This document shows, one piece after another, positions 16,582 through 25,146 of a stretch of 64,000 nucleotides of DNA. Below the pieces are notes generated by a model. The model saw only the letters and a list, made by a program, of their open reading frames with translations, had not been told where the DNA came from and made no database searches. The number at the start of each line of letters is the position of its first letter. Positions within the stretch are counted from its first letter, which is position 1. Origin of the DNA: RPQJ01 sp963707145 (GTDB lineage Bacteria > Pseudomonadota > Gammaproteobacteria > Steroidobacterales > Steroidobacteraceae); contig CAVPOQ010000002.1 in NCBI GenBank assembly GCA_963707145.1, positions 1 through 64,000 of the forward strand. The letters are read 5' to 3'. Made by a program: the position numbers and the translations under genes.

Positions 16582-17763
16582 ATGGTCCGTGTCGTCCGCA
16601 TGACCGACCTCGACCTCAAGGGAAAGCGTGTGCTGATCCGCGAGGACCTCAACGTGCCGGTGAAGAACGGCGTCGTCACCAGCGACGCGCGCATCCGCGC
16701 CTCGCTGCCGACCATCCAGGCCGCCAAGGCGGCCGGAGCCCGCGTGATGCTGATGTCGCACCTCGGGCGGCCGGAGGAGGGCGTGCCTGCCGAGGAATTC
16801 TCACTTGCGCCGGTCGCGGCGCGCCTCTCGGAGCTGCTCGGCAGCAAGGTGCGCTTCGAGCGCGAGTGGCTCGATGGCGTCGCCTGCGAGCCGGGCGAGG
16901 TGGTGCTGCTCGAGAACGTGCGCTTCAACAAGGGCGAGAAGAAGAACAAGGACGAGCTCGCGCAGAAGATGGCGTCGCTGTGCGACGTCTACGTGATGGA
17001 CGCGTTTGCCACGGCCCACCGCGCCGAGGCGAGCACGCACGGCGTCGGTCGCTTCGCGCCGCAGGCGTGCGCGGGAATCCTGCTCGTGAACGAGCTCGAG
17101 GCGCTCGAGAAAGCGCTCGGGAATCCGCGGCGGCCGCTGATCGCGGTCGTCGGCGGGTCGAAGGTCTCGACCAAGCTGACGGTGCTCGAGAACCTGCTCG
17201 GCAAGGTGGACAAGCTGATCGTCGGCGGCGGCATCGCCAACACCTTCCTCGCCGCGGCCGGCCTGCCCATCGGCAAGTCCCTGCACGAGCCGGACATGAT
17301 CGACATCGCCAGGGGCCTGCTCGAGCGTGCCAGGGCGGGCGGCGCCGACATCCCGCTGCCGACCGACGTGGTCGTCGCGAAGGAGTTCTCGGCTTCGGCC
17401 GAGGCCGACGTCAAGGCAGTCGGCGACGTCGCGCCCGACGAGATGATCCTCGACATCGGGCCGGATACGTCCGAGCGCTTCGCCGCGGCCCTCAAGGGGG
17501 CGGGCACGATCGTCTGGAACGGCCCGGTTGGCGTGTTCGAGTTCGACCAGTTCGGCGAGGGCACGCGCCAGATTGCACTCGCGGTCGCGCACAGCCCGGC
17601 GTTCTCGATGGCGGGCGGGGGCGACACGATCGCAGCGATCGAAAAATACGGCGTCGGCGCCGATCTCTCGTACATCTCCACGGCGGGCGGCGCGTTCCTC
17701 GAGTTCCTCGAGGGCAAGAAGCTGCCGGCGGTCGAGATGCTCGAGGGGCGGGCGGCGGGCTGA
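16582..17763 (+). CDS. pgk: Phosphoglycerate kinase
   Basis: 393 residues from ATG 16582, behind GGGGAG eight bases upstream; an internal Met at residue 7 is the only near alternative. Conserved parts are VLIREDLNVPV (substrate Asp/Asn), SHLGRP (about residue 59), GGSKVSTK, and the ATP-side GGGDT at about 345. The cytosolic enzyme transfers phosphate from 1,3-bisphosphoglycerate to ADP. It sits between gap and pyk in the lower-glycolysis run. Confidence 0.96.
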   Translation: MVRVVRMTDLDLKGKRVLIREDLNVPVKNGVVTSDARIRASLPTIQAAKAAGARVMLMSHLGRPEEGVPAEEFSLAPVAARLSELLGSKVRFEREWLDGVACEPGEVVLLENVRFNKGEKKNKDELAQKMASLCDVYVMDAFATAHRAEASTHGVGRFAPQACAGILLVNELEALEKALGNPRRPLIAVVGGSKVSTKLTVLENLLGKVDKLIVGGGIANTFLAAAGLPIGKSLHEPDMIDIARGLLERARAGGADIPLPTDVVVAKEFSASAEADVKAVGDVAPDEMILDIGPDTSERFAAALKGAGTIVWNGPVGVFEFDQFGEGTRQIALAVAHSPAFSMAGGGDTIAAIEKYGVGADLSYISTAGGAFLEFLEGKKLPAVEMLEGRAAG

Positions 17764-17787
17764 GCGCGGGCCACGAGCCGTATCCTC

Positions 17788-19218
17788 ATGCTGCGCCGAA
17801 CCAAGATCGTCGCCACGCTCGGCCCGGCCACCGACGCGCCCGGCGTCCTGGAGGAACTCATCCGCTGCGGCGCCGACGTCGTTCGCGTCAATTTCTCCCA
17901 CGGCAAGCCGAGTGATCACCGCATGCGCGTCGATGCGGTGCGCCAGGCCGCGGCCGCGGTCGGCAAGCACGTCGCGGTGCTCGGCGACCTGCAGGGTCCC
18001 AAGATCCGCATCGAGCGCTTCGCCGGCGGTACGGCCGTGCTCGCGGAAGGGGAGCCGTTTGCGCTCGACCCCGGCCTCGGCGCGCACGAAGGCACAGGCC
18101 GCGCCGTCGGCATGACCTATCCCGATCTCGCGACGGACGTGCAGCCGGGCGACGAGCTGATCCTCGGCGACGGACAGATCGAGCTGCGGGTCGTCGGCGT
18201 CGCGGGCGCGCGCGTCGAGTGCGTCGTGATCACCGGCGGCGAGTTGTCCGACCACAAGGGCATCAACCGCCGTGGCGGCGGGCTGTCCGCAAAGGCGCTG
18301 ACCGACAAGGACCGCGAGGACGTGCGACTCGCCGCGTCGCTGGACGTCGACTACCTCGCAGTCTCGTTCGTGCGACAGGCGGCGGACGTCGAGGAGGCTC
18401 GCAGCCTTCTCAAAGCCGCGGGCAGCGATGCCCGCATCGTCGCCAAGATCGAGCGCAGCGAGGCGATCCCGCGACTCGAGCAGATCATCAAGGCGAGCGA
18501 TGCGGTGATGGTCGCGCGCGGCGATCTCGGCGTCGAGGTCGGCTACGCGCAGCTCACCGGGCTGCAGAAGCAGATCCTGCACATGGCCCGCAACCTCGAC
18601 CGCGTCACGATCACCGCGACGCAGATGATGGAGTCGATGATCCACAGCCCGGTGCCGACGCGCGCCGAAGTGTCCGACGTCGCGAACGCCGTGCTCGACG
18701 GCAGCGACGCGGTGATGCTCTCGGGCGAGTCGGCCGTCGGCAAGTACCCGAGCAGGGCGGTCGAGGCGATGGCCGAGGTGATCGAGGGCGCCGAGAAATA
18801 CCAGCTCGCCCGCAGCAGCGGCGGGGAGCGCTTCGAGGGACGCGTCACGGAGTTCGCCCAGGCGATCGCACACGCGGTGATGTTCACTGCCAGCCACATG
18901 GACGTCGAGGCGATCGTCGCGCTGACCGAGTCCGGCTCGACGCCGCTGTGGATGTCGCGGATCCGCTCCGACATCCCGATCTTCGCTTTCACGCGGCACG
19001 AGCGCACGCAACGGCGCGTCGCGCTCTACCGCGGCGTGTATCCCATCCCGTTCGACATCACCCACACCGATGCGGCGGGGCTCTATCGGGCCATCTCGCG
19101 GGAGCTGATCAATCGGGGCCACGTCAGCCCTGGTGACGAGCTGATCCTCACGCTCGGGGAGCTCTCGGGCGTGTCGGGCGGAACCAACACGATGAAGCTG
19201 CTGACGGTCGAGGAATGA
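17788..19218 (+). CDS. pyk: Pyruvate kinase
   Basis: 476 residues: opening RRTKIVATLGPATD, the barrel motif VMVARGDLGVE, the conserved TATQMMESMI and SGESAVGKYP, and a C-terminal regulatory domain (about 350-476). It converts phosphoenolpyruvate and ADP to pyruvate and ATP. It starts 24 bases after pgk, so is probably in the same transcript. The next gene begins ten bases after its stop. Confidence 0.95.
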   Translation: MLRRTKIVATLGPATDAPGVLEELIRCGADVVRVNFSHGKPSDHRMRVDAVRQAAAAVGKHVAVLGDLQGPKIRIERFAGGTAVLAEGEPFALDPGLGAHEGTGRAVGMTYPDLATDVQPGDELILGDGQIELRVVGVAGARVECVVITGGELSDHKGINRRGGGLSAKALTDKDREDVRLAASLDVDYLAVSFVRQAADVEEARSLLKAAGSDARIVAKIERSEAIPRLEQIIKASDAVMVARGDLGVEVGYAQLTGLQKQILHMARNLDRVTITATQMMESMIHSPVPTRAEVSDVANAVLDGSDAVMLSGESAVGKYPSRAVEAMAEVIEGAEKYQLARSSGGERFEGRVTEFAQAIAHAVMFTASHMDVEAIVALTESGSTPLWMSRIRSDIPIFAFTRHERTQRRVALYRGVYPIPFDITHTDAAGLYRAISRELINRGHVSPGDELILTLGELSGVSGGTNTMKLLTVEE

Positions 19219-19228
19219 GGGGGCGCCA

Positions 19229-20083
19229 GTGACCGGGAAATTCGCGGGTACAGACCGCTACGTCGCGACCGAGGACCTGATGATGGCGGTGAACGCCGCC
19301 GTCACGCTCGCCCGCCCGTTGCTGGTCAAGGGCGAGCCGGGCACGGGCAAGACGCAACTCGCGGAGGAGATCGCCGCTGCGCTCGACAAGCCCCTCTACC
19401 GCTGGCACATCAAGTCGACGACCAAGGCCCAGCACGGGCTCTACGAGTACGACGCGGTTTCACGCCTGCGGGACTCCCAGCTCGGCGAGGCGAAGGTCCA
19501 CGACATCCGCAACTACATCGTCAAGGGGCGGCTGTGGGAGGCCTTCGAGAACAATCGGCAGTCGGTGCTGCTGATCGACGAGATCGACAAGGCCGACATT
19601 GAATTCCCGAACGACCTGCTGCTCGAGCTCGACCGGATGGAGTTCTACGTCCATGAGACCCGCGAATTCGTGCAGGCGAGGCACCGGCCGGTCGTCGTGA
19701 TCACGAGCAACAACGAGAAGGAGCTGCCCGACGCCTTCCTGCGCCGCTGCTTCTTCCACTTCATCCGCTTCCCGGACGCCGAGACGATGACGCGCATCGT
19801 CGCGGTGCACTTCCCGGATCTGAAGCGCGAACTGCTCGCGGAGGCGTTGAACGCGTTCTACAAGCTGCGAGAGGTGCCCGGGCTCAAGAAGAAGCCCTCG
19901 ACCTCGGAACTGCTCGACTGGCTCAAGTTGCTGCTCGCCGAGGACGTGCCGCCCGAGGCGCTGCGCACCGACGATCCGCGCAAGAGCCTGCTGCCGCTCC
20001 ACGGCGCGCTGCTCAAGAACGAGCAGGACGTGCACCTGTTCGAACAGCTCATCTTCCTGCAGCGGCGGCAGTCGCGGTCCTGA
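19229..20083 (+). CDS. MoxR-family AAA+ ATPase
   Basis: 284 residues from a GTG start. Walker A GEPGTGKT (about residues 36-43), Walker B VLLIDEIDKAD (about 113-123) and a sensor segment SNNEKELPDAFLRRC (arginine finger) identify the MoxR class. These ATPases act with VWA-domain partners as chaperones that assemble or activate metal or cofactor enzymes. The VWA gene lies 427 bases downstream, and the pair resembles the CoxD/CoxE-like modules. The client is unknown; no dehydrogenase or oxidase genes sit beside the pair. It begins ten bases after pyk and may be read from the glycolytic operon. Confidence 0.85.
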   Translation: MTGKFAGTDRYVATEDLMMAVNAAVTLARPLLVKGEPGTGKTQLAEEIAAALDKPLYRWHIKSTTKAQHGLYEYDAVSRLRDSQLGEAKVHDIRNYIVKGRLWEAFENNRQSVLLIDEIDKADIEFPNDLLLELDRMEFYVHETREFVQARHRPVVVITSNNEKELPDAFLRRCFFHFIRFPDAETMTRIVAVHFPDLKRELLAEALNAFYKLREVPGLKKKPSTSELLDWLKLLLAEDVPPEALRTDDPRKSLLPLHGALLKNEQDVHLFEQLIFLQRRQSRS

Positions 20084-20133
20084 GCGGGCCGATGGCTGTG
20101 CCGCCACCGTGCCGCGTGGTCGACCCGTCGGCC

Positions 20134-20211
20134 GTGCTCCCCGGGTCGCCGCAAGTACGTCCCTGTAGGCTCCGCGCGCGACGTCCTGTCGCGCGACGGC
20201 CCGGGGACCAC
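20134..20211 (+). repeat. Intergenic palindromic repeat, copy A
   Basis: Outer arms GTGCTCCCCGGGTCGC (20134-20149) and a near-complement ending at 20211 enclose a core TCCCTGTAGGCTCCGCGCGC followed by GACGTCCTG. The same core (TCCCTG..GCTCCGCGCGCGAC.TCCTG) occurs in copy B on the opposite strand. No protein is encoded in the 427-base spacer between the MoxR and VWA genes. The core-and-arms layout suggests a REP-like dispersed element. Confidence 0.65.
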
Positions 20212-20363
20212 GCCCGCCAGGTCGGCCACGCGGGTGCGGCCGTGACAGCAGCGTTGGCGAAGTCGCGCCGCGCGATGCCGGCGCGCGAACACTTGCCGAT
20301 TCCATCCCGTCCGCCAACGAACTGGTCTGGTCACGGCCTCGACAGCCGTGGTCACGGCGCGCA

Positions 20364-20477
20364 GCGTCCGGACCGGGCGGTCTGGCAGGGCCGTCGTGAA
20401 CCGATCCAGGAGGTCGCGCGCGGAGCATCCAGGGATGGGTTGCGCGACGGCCCGGCCAGACCGCCCGGTCCGGACGC
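20364..20477 (-). repeat. Intergenic palindromic repeat, copy B, with 33-bp arms
   Basis: Arms 20364-20396 and 20445-20477 are reverse complements over 33 bases with a single mismatch. Between them, read on the minus strand, is ATCCCTGGATGCTCCGCGCG followed by CGACCTCCTG, matching the core of copy A. The element ends 33 bases before the VWA gene start and could fold into a very stable hairpin in the transcript, separating expression of the two genes. Confidence 0.75.
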
Positions 20478-20510
20478 GACAGCGCGAGCCACCGCACTTC
20501 GGGCCGGCCC

Positions 20511-21686
20511 ATGCTGACGCGGTTCTTCTTCGCGCTGCGCGAGGCCGGCATCCCGGTGTCGATCACCGAGCACCTGACGCTGCTCGGGGCGCTCGAGGCG
20601 CGCGTCGTGAGCGGCAGCGTGGACGAGTTCTACTACCTCGCGCGGGCCACCATGGTGAAGGACGAGAAGCACTTCGACCGCTTCGACCGCGCCTTCGCGG
20701 CGCACTTCAAGGGCCTCGAGGACGCGTTGGCCGGGCTCGGCAGGGAGATCCCGGCCGATTGGCTGAAGAAGCTGATCGATCGCAACTTCACCGACGAGGA
20801 GAAGGCGCAGATCGAGGCGCTCGGCGGCCTGGAGCAGCTGATGAAGACGCTCGAGGAGCGGCTCAAGGAGCAGCAGGGCCGCCACGAGGGCGGCAGCAAG
20901 TGGATCGGCACCGGCGGCACCTCGCCGTTCGGCCACGGCGGCTTCAATCCCGAGGGGATCCGCATCGGCGGGCAGGGCGGCAACCGCCGCGCCGTGAAGG
21001 TCTGGGAGCGGCGCGACTTCCGCAACCTCGACGACACCGTCGAGCTCGGCACGCGCAACATCAAGGTCGCGCTGAGGAAGCTGCGGCGCTTCGCGCGCGA
21101 GGGAGCGGCCGAGGAGTTCGACCTCGACGGCACGATCTCCTCCACGGCGCGCAATGCGGGACTGCTCGACCTCAAGTTCGTGCCGGAGCGGCACAACGCG
21201 GTCAAGGTGCTGCTGTTCCTCGACGTCGGGGGCTCGATGGAGCCTCACGTGCGCGTCTGCGAGGAGCTCTTCTCGGCGGCGCGCAGCGAGTTCAAGCACC
21301 TCGAGTACTTCTATTTCCACAACTTCGTCTACGAGTCACTGTGGAAGGACGGCAGGCGCCGCCACGGCGAACGCACGCCGACGCTCGAGATCCTGCGCAC
21401 CTACCCGCCGGACTATCGCGCCATCTTCGTGGGCGATGCCAGCATGAGCCCCTACGAGATCATGCAGCCCGGCGGCAGCATCGAGCACTGGAACGACGAG
21501 GCGGGCGCCGTGTGGATGCAGCGCATCACGCAGCGCTTCCCGAAGCACGTCTGGCTCAACCCGGAGCCCGAGAACCGCTGGGACTACACCGCCTCGATCG
21601 GCATCGCGCGCCAGCTGCTCGCGGAGCGGATGTACCCGCTCACGCTCGACGGGCTCGACCGAGCGATCCGCGCGCTGAAGGCCTGA
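20511..21686 (+). CDS. VWA-domain CoxE-like protein, partner of the MoxR ATPase
   Basis: 391 residues. The N-terminal half is helical and charged (with a Gly-rich segment at about 127-165). The C-terminal half is a von Willebrand A fold whose MIDAS reads DVGGSM (about residue 241) rather than the classical DxSxS, a variant seen in CoxE-like proteins. Later VWA landmarks are FHNFVYESLW and FVGDASMSPYE. Such proteins work with MoxR ATPases in cofactor insertion or complex activation in the cytoplasm. The function here is inferred from the pairing. A strong hairpin (repeat copy B) precedes it. Confidence 0.82.
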   Translation: MLTRFFFALREAGIPVSITEHLTLLGALEARVVSGSVDEFYYLARATMVKDEKHFDRFDRAFAAHFKGLEDALAGLGREIPADWLKKLIDRNFTDEEKAQIEALGGLEQLMKTLEERLKEQQGRHEGGSKWIGTGGTSPFGHGGFNPEGIRIGGQGGNRRAVKVWERRDFRNLDDTVELGTRNIKVALRKLRRFAREGAAEEFDLDGTISSTARNAGLLDLKFVPERHNAVKVLLFLDVGGSMEPHVRVCEELFSAARSEFKHLEYFYFHNFVYESLWKDGRRRHGERTPTLEILRTYPPDYRAIFVGDASMSPYEIMQPGGSIEHWNDEAGAVWMQRITQRFPKHVWLNPEPENRWDYTASIGIARQLLAERMYPLTLDGLDRAIRALKA

Positions 21687-21769
21687 AGCCGCCCCGCCGG
21701 CGGCGCCCCGTGGGCGGCCGGCTGCAGACGAACCGTCGCGCCGGGTCCGAGGATGGGCTCAGTCCGGGC

Positions 21770-22315
21770 TCAGGCGCCTGGCTTCGCCTTCAGCGCCTTG
21801 ATGTCCTCCAGCACGATCTTCGAGCTGGTGTCGGGATCCACGGACTCGTAGTGCTTCGCGATGCGGCCCTGCGGGTCGATCAGGAACGTGTCGCGGCGGG
21901 CCACCTCGATGACGCCGTAGTTCTTGAGCACGCCGTATTCCTTGGCGACGGACTTGTCGGAATCCGCGAGCAGGGTGAAGGGCAGCCCGTGCTTCGCGGC
22001 GAACTTCTTGTGCGACTCGACGTCGTCGACGCTGATGCCGAGGATCACCGCGCCTTCCTTGTTGAAGGCGAAGATGTTGTCGCGGAAGCCGCAGGCCTGT
22101 GTGGTGCAGCCGGGCGTGTCGTCCTTTGGATAGAAGTACAGCGCCACCCACTTGCCCTGGTAGTCCGACAGGCTGCGCCACTTGCCCTCCTGGTCCTGCA
22201 GCTTGAAGGCGGGAGCGGGCTGCCCCACGGTCGGGGCGGCCGCGAGTGCCACGCCGGTGACGGCCAGCAGGGCGAGCGCGGCGAGGGTGGCGGGCCGGAA
22301 AAGGGAAATCGGCAT
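21770..22315 (-). CDS. bcp: Peroxiredoxin of the Bcp/PrxQ type, with signal peptide
   Basis: 181 residues. A hydrophobic N-terminus (about 8-27, ending ALAAA) looks like a cleavable signal or anchor, unusual because E. coli Bcp is cytosolic. The thioredoxin-fold domain carries the peroxidatic Cys70 in DDTPGCTTQACGF and the resolving Cys75 five residues later, the atypical 2-Cys Bcp arrangement. It reduces hydroperoxides, presumably in the periplasm here, using a thioredoxin-like donor. It is a single gene convergent with the VWA gene; mgtE lies upstream on the same strand. Confidence 0.9.
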   Translation of the reverse strand: MPISLFRPATLAALALLAVTGVALAAAPTVGQPAPAFKLQDQEGKWRSLSDYQGKWVALYFYPKDDTPGCTTQACGFRDNIFAFNKEGAVILGISVDDVESHKKFAAKHGLPFTLLADSDKSVAKEYGVLKNYGVIEVARRDTFLIDPQGRIAKHYESVDPDTSSKIVLEDIKALKAKPGA

Positions 22316-22490
22316 GGCGGGGCTCCTGTGTGCGGACGGGCGTGCCGGCGTGGCGCGCCATGTTAGCTCCGGCCCCGGGTTGCGAGCGAGGCGAGCGACT
22401 GTGCGGCGCCGGCACCGACCGCAATCTCTTCGGCGCCCGCGATGCTTCGGTTGCGCCGCGTCGGCGCGGTCCCCGGACGGGCGGCGTTGC

Positions 22491-23846
22491 CTACAGCAGC
22501 AGCAATGTCCCGAGTCCGAGCAGTGAGGCGAAGCCCACCACGTCGGTGACGGTGGTCACCACGACGCCGCCCGCGACGGCCGGATCCACGCCGAAGCGCT
22601 TCAGCGCCAGTGGCACCAGCACGCCGGCGAGCGCCGCGGCGAACAGGTTCACGGCCATCGCCGCGAAGATCACGCCTGCGATGCGCCAGTTTCGGTACCA
22701 CAGGAACGCCACCACCGCGACGACCGTGGACCAGGCGAGGCCGTTGAGCATCGCGACCGCGACTTCCTTGGTGAGCAGCCAGCGGGCATTGGCGCGCTCG
22801 ACCTGGCCGAGCGCCAGGCCGCGCACGATCAGGGTCAGCGTCTGCGTGGCGGCCACGCCGCCCATGCTCGCCACGATCGGCATCAACACCGCGAGCGCCA
22901 CGACCTTCTGGATCGTGCCCTCGAACAGGCCGACGACCCAGGCCGCGAGGAACGCGGTGGCGAGGTTGATGCCGAGCCACACGCCGCGGCGGCGCGCGCT
23001 CGGGATCACGGCCGCGAACATGTCGGCGTCCTCGTCGAGGCCCGCCATGCTCATCACGGAGTGCTCGGCCTCGTCGCGGATGACGTCCACCACGTCGTCC
23101 ACCGTGATGCGGCCGAGCAGGCGCCCGCCGGAGTCCACGACCGCGGCGGAGAGCAGGTCGCGGTCCTCGAACAGGCTTGCCACCTGGGTGGCCGGCGTAC
23201 CGGGCGTGATGCCGGGAACCTCCGCATCCATCACCTCGCCGACCGTGCGCTCGGGCTCGCCGGTGAGCAGGGTCGCGAGATCGAGCGTGCCGAGGTAGCG
23301 GTCGTCGCGGTTGACCACGAACAGCGAGTCGGTGTTGTCCGGGACGTCGCCGCGCATGCGCAGGTAGCGCAGCACGGTCTCGAGCGTGACGTCCGGCCGC
23401 ACGCTCACCGTGTCGGTGTTCATCAGGCCGCCGGCGGAGTCGGGCTCGTAGGCCAGCACCGCGTTCAGCCGCTCGCGGTCGCGCGAGTCCATGGAGCGCA
23501 GCACCTGCTGGTGCACGTTCTCCGGGAGGTCGTGCAGCAGGTCGGCGAGATCGTCGAGTTCGAGGTTCTCCGCGGCCGCGACCAGTTCCTCGGCCTCCAT
23601 GTCGCGGATCAGGTCGGCGCGCACCTCGTCGTTCAGCTCGACGAGGACGTCGCCCTCGATCTCGGGCTCCACGAGGTCCCAGACCAGCTCGCGCTGCGCA
23701 GGCGGCAGCGACTCGAGCAGCGAGGCGACCTCGGCCGGGTGCATGGTGTTCACCAGGCGGCCCACCTGACGCATCGTGCCCTGGTCGAGGGCGCGGCGCA
23801 GCGACTCGAGGCGCGTCAGGCGGGCGGGCGGCTGCTCGGCTTCCAT
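22491..23846 (-). CDS. mgtE: Magnesium transporter MgtE
   Basis: 451 residues from ATG 23846. The N-terminal superhelical domain (about 15-125, with LVNTMHPAEVASLLESL) precedes two CBS domains (about 130-255, with EPDSAGGLMNTD and GRITVDDVVDVI). A C-terminal pore domain has about five transmembrane helices and the conserved MPIVASMGGVAATQT segment. The CBS and N domains act as the cytoplasmic Mg2+ gate in characterised members. It starts 17 bases after rapZ on the same strand. In several related genomes PTS genes sit between these two; none are present here. Confidence 0.94.
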   Translation of the reverse strand: MEAEQPPARLTRLESLRRALDQGTMRQVGRLVNTMHPAEVASLLESLPPAQRELVWDLVEPEIEGDVLVELNDEVRADLIRDMEAEELVAAAENLELDDLADLLHDLPENVHQQVLRSMDSRDRERLNAVLAYEPDSAGGLMNTDTVSVRPDVTLETVLRYLRMRGDVPDNTDSLFVVNRDDRYLGTLDLATLLTGEPERTVGEVMDAEVPGITPGTPATQVASLFEDRDLLSAAVVDSGGRLLGRITVDDVVDVIRDEAEHSVMSMAGLDEDADMFAAVIPSARRRGVWLGINLATAFLAAWVVGLFEGTIQKVVALAVLMPIVASMGGVAATQTLTLIVRGLALGQVERANARWLLTKEVAVAMLNGLAWSTVVAVVAFLWYRNWRIAGVIFAAMAVNLFAAALAGVLVPLALKRFGVDPAVAGGVVVTTVTDVVGFASLLGLGTLLLL

Positions 23847-23863
23847 GGCGCCCGCACTGTACG

Positions 23864-24736
23864 CTACTCGTGGCTGCGGCTCGCGAGGTCCCGGTGGCGG
23901 ATCAGCGAGTGGCCGAAGCGGCCGTCGAAGTGTGCGGCGAGCCGCTCCGCAAGGTAGACCGAGCGGTGCTGGCCGCCCGTGCAGCCGACGGCGACCGTGA
24001 GGTAGCTGCGGTTCGAGCGCACCAGCGACGGCAGCCAGCGCTCGAGGAATGCGGTGACGTCGGCGAGGAACTGCGCTGCGTCCGCGTGCCCGTCCATGAA
24101 GCGCGCCACCGCCTCGTCGCGTCCGCTCAGTTCGCGCAGCGCCGGTTCCCAGTACGGGTTCGGCAGTGCGCGGGCGTCGAAGACGAAGTCGGCGTCGTCG
24201 GGCACGCCGTGGCGATAGGCGAAGGACTGGAACAGCAGCGACGGCCCGCCGGGCCGGCGCTCCACGACCCGCTCGCGGATCAGCTCGCGCAGCTCGTGCA
24301 CCGAGAGGCGCGAGGTGTCGATGGTGAGGTCCGCCGCGTTCGCCACCGGCGCGAGCAGTCGCTGCTCGAGCTCGAGCGCCTCCTGCAGTCCGATGCCGCT
24401 GCGGCTCAGCGGGTGGCGGCGCCGCGTCTCGCTGAAGCGCTCGAGCAGTGTGTCGTTCTCGGCGCGCAGGAACAGGACCTCGCAGCCGATGCCGCTGCGG
24501 CGCAGCTCGGCCACCAGGCGCGGGACGTCGGCGAGATCCTCCGGGCGGTTGCGCGCGTCGACGCCGACTGCCGTGCGGCGATAGGCGAGCTCGCTGGTGC
24601 GGACCGTATACCCGATGAATCCCGGCAGCAGGCCCGCGGGAATGTTGTCCACGCAGTAGTAGTCGAGGTCCTCGAGCATCGCGAGTGCGACGCTCTTGCC
24701 CGAGCCCGACAGCCCGCTGACGATGACCAGTCGCAT
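23864..24736 (-). CDS. rapZ: RNase adapter / nucleotide-binding protein RapZ
   Basis: 290 residues with Walker A GLSGSGKS at 8-15 and the C-terminal signature GCTGGQHRSVYLAERLA that binds glucosamine-6-phosphate. In enterics RapZ delivers small RNAs to RNase E and adjusts glmS expression. The family is nearly always located in the rpoN-hpf-ptsN cluster. Here it follows hpf directly with 15 bases between them, and no ptsN or hprK gene is present. Confidence 0.93.
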   Translation of the reverse strand: MRLVIVSGLSGSGKSVALAMLEDLDYYCVDNIPAGLLPGFIGYTVRTSELAYRRTAVGVDARNRPEDLADVPRLVAELRRSGIGCEVLFLRAENDTLLERFSETRRRHPLSRSGIGLQEALELEQRLLAPVANAADLTIDTSRLSVHELRELIRERVVERRPGGPSLLFQSFAYRHGVPDDADFVFDARALPNPYWEPALRELSGRDEAVARFMDGHADAAQFLADVTAFLERWLPSLVRSNRSYLTVAVGCTGGQHRSVYLAERLAAHFDGRFGHSLIRHRDLASRSHE

Positions 24737-24751
24737 CGGGCTCGGCGCGCC

Positions 24752-25081
24752 TCAGGTCGCCGGCGCGAGCCCGTGCCTGCGCGCGTCGGGGGCGCGGTGC
24801 TCGCCCACGCGTTCCTTGCGCTTGCGGACCCGGCGCGTGAGCTTGTCGGACAGCGCGTCGATGGCGGCGTACATGTCCGCGGCGACGGCGGAGGCGTGGA
24901 TCGCAGGCCCGCCGGCGTACACGGTGGACTCCGCGCGGTGGCGCAACTTGTCGACCGTCAGGGTGCATTGCACCTCGACCACCCGGTCGATGCGGCGCAA
25001 CACGCGCGCGAGCTTGCGTTCGACGTAGCTGCGCAGGGCCGGGGTGACGTCGACGTGATGTCCGCTCAAGTTCACACGCAT
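24752..25081 (-). CDS. hpf: Ribosome hibernation promoting factor / sigma-54 modulation protein (short form)
   Basis: 109 residues, the short Hpf/YfiA fold (beta-alpha-beta-beta-beta-alpha): starts MRVNLSGHHVDVTPALRSYV and contains an alternating beta strand and a basic helix (DALSDKLTRRVRKRKER). It binds the 30S subunit to promote ribosome dimerisation in stationary phase. It sits immediately after rpoN as in most proteobacteria. The C-terminal tail (about 95-109) is basic and probably disordered. Confidence 0.92.
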   Translation of the reverse strand: MRVNLSGHHVDVTPALRSYVERKLARVLRRIDRVVEVQCTLTVDKLRHRAESTVYAGGPAIHASAVAADMYAAIDALSDKLTRRVRKRKERVGEHRAPDARRHGLAPAT

Positions 25082-25146
25082 CGTCTGTTCCTCCTGACTC
25101 GGGATTGGGACGCCGCCTGCCTGTGTCTGTCCGTCCGGGTTCCTCG

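Noticed and set aside
20134..20477. CRISPR-like repeat array
   Set aside because: Only two repeat copies in opposite orientations with palindromic arms; no regular spacers and no cas genes.
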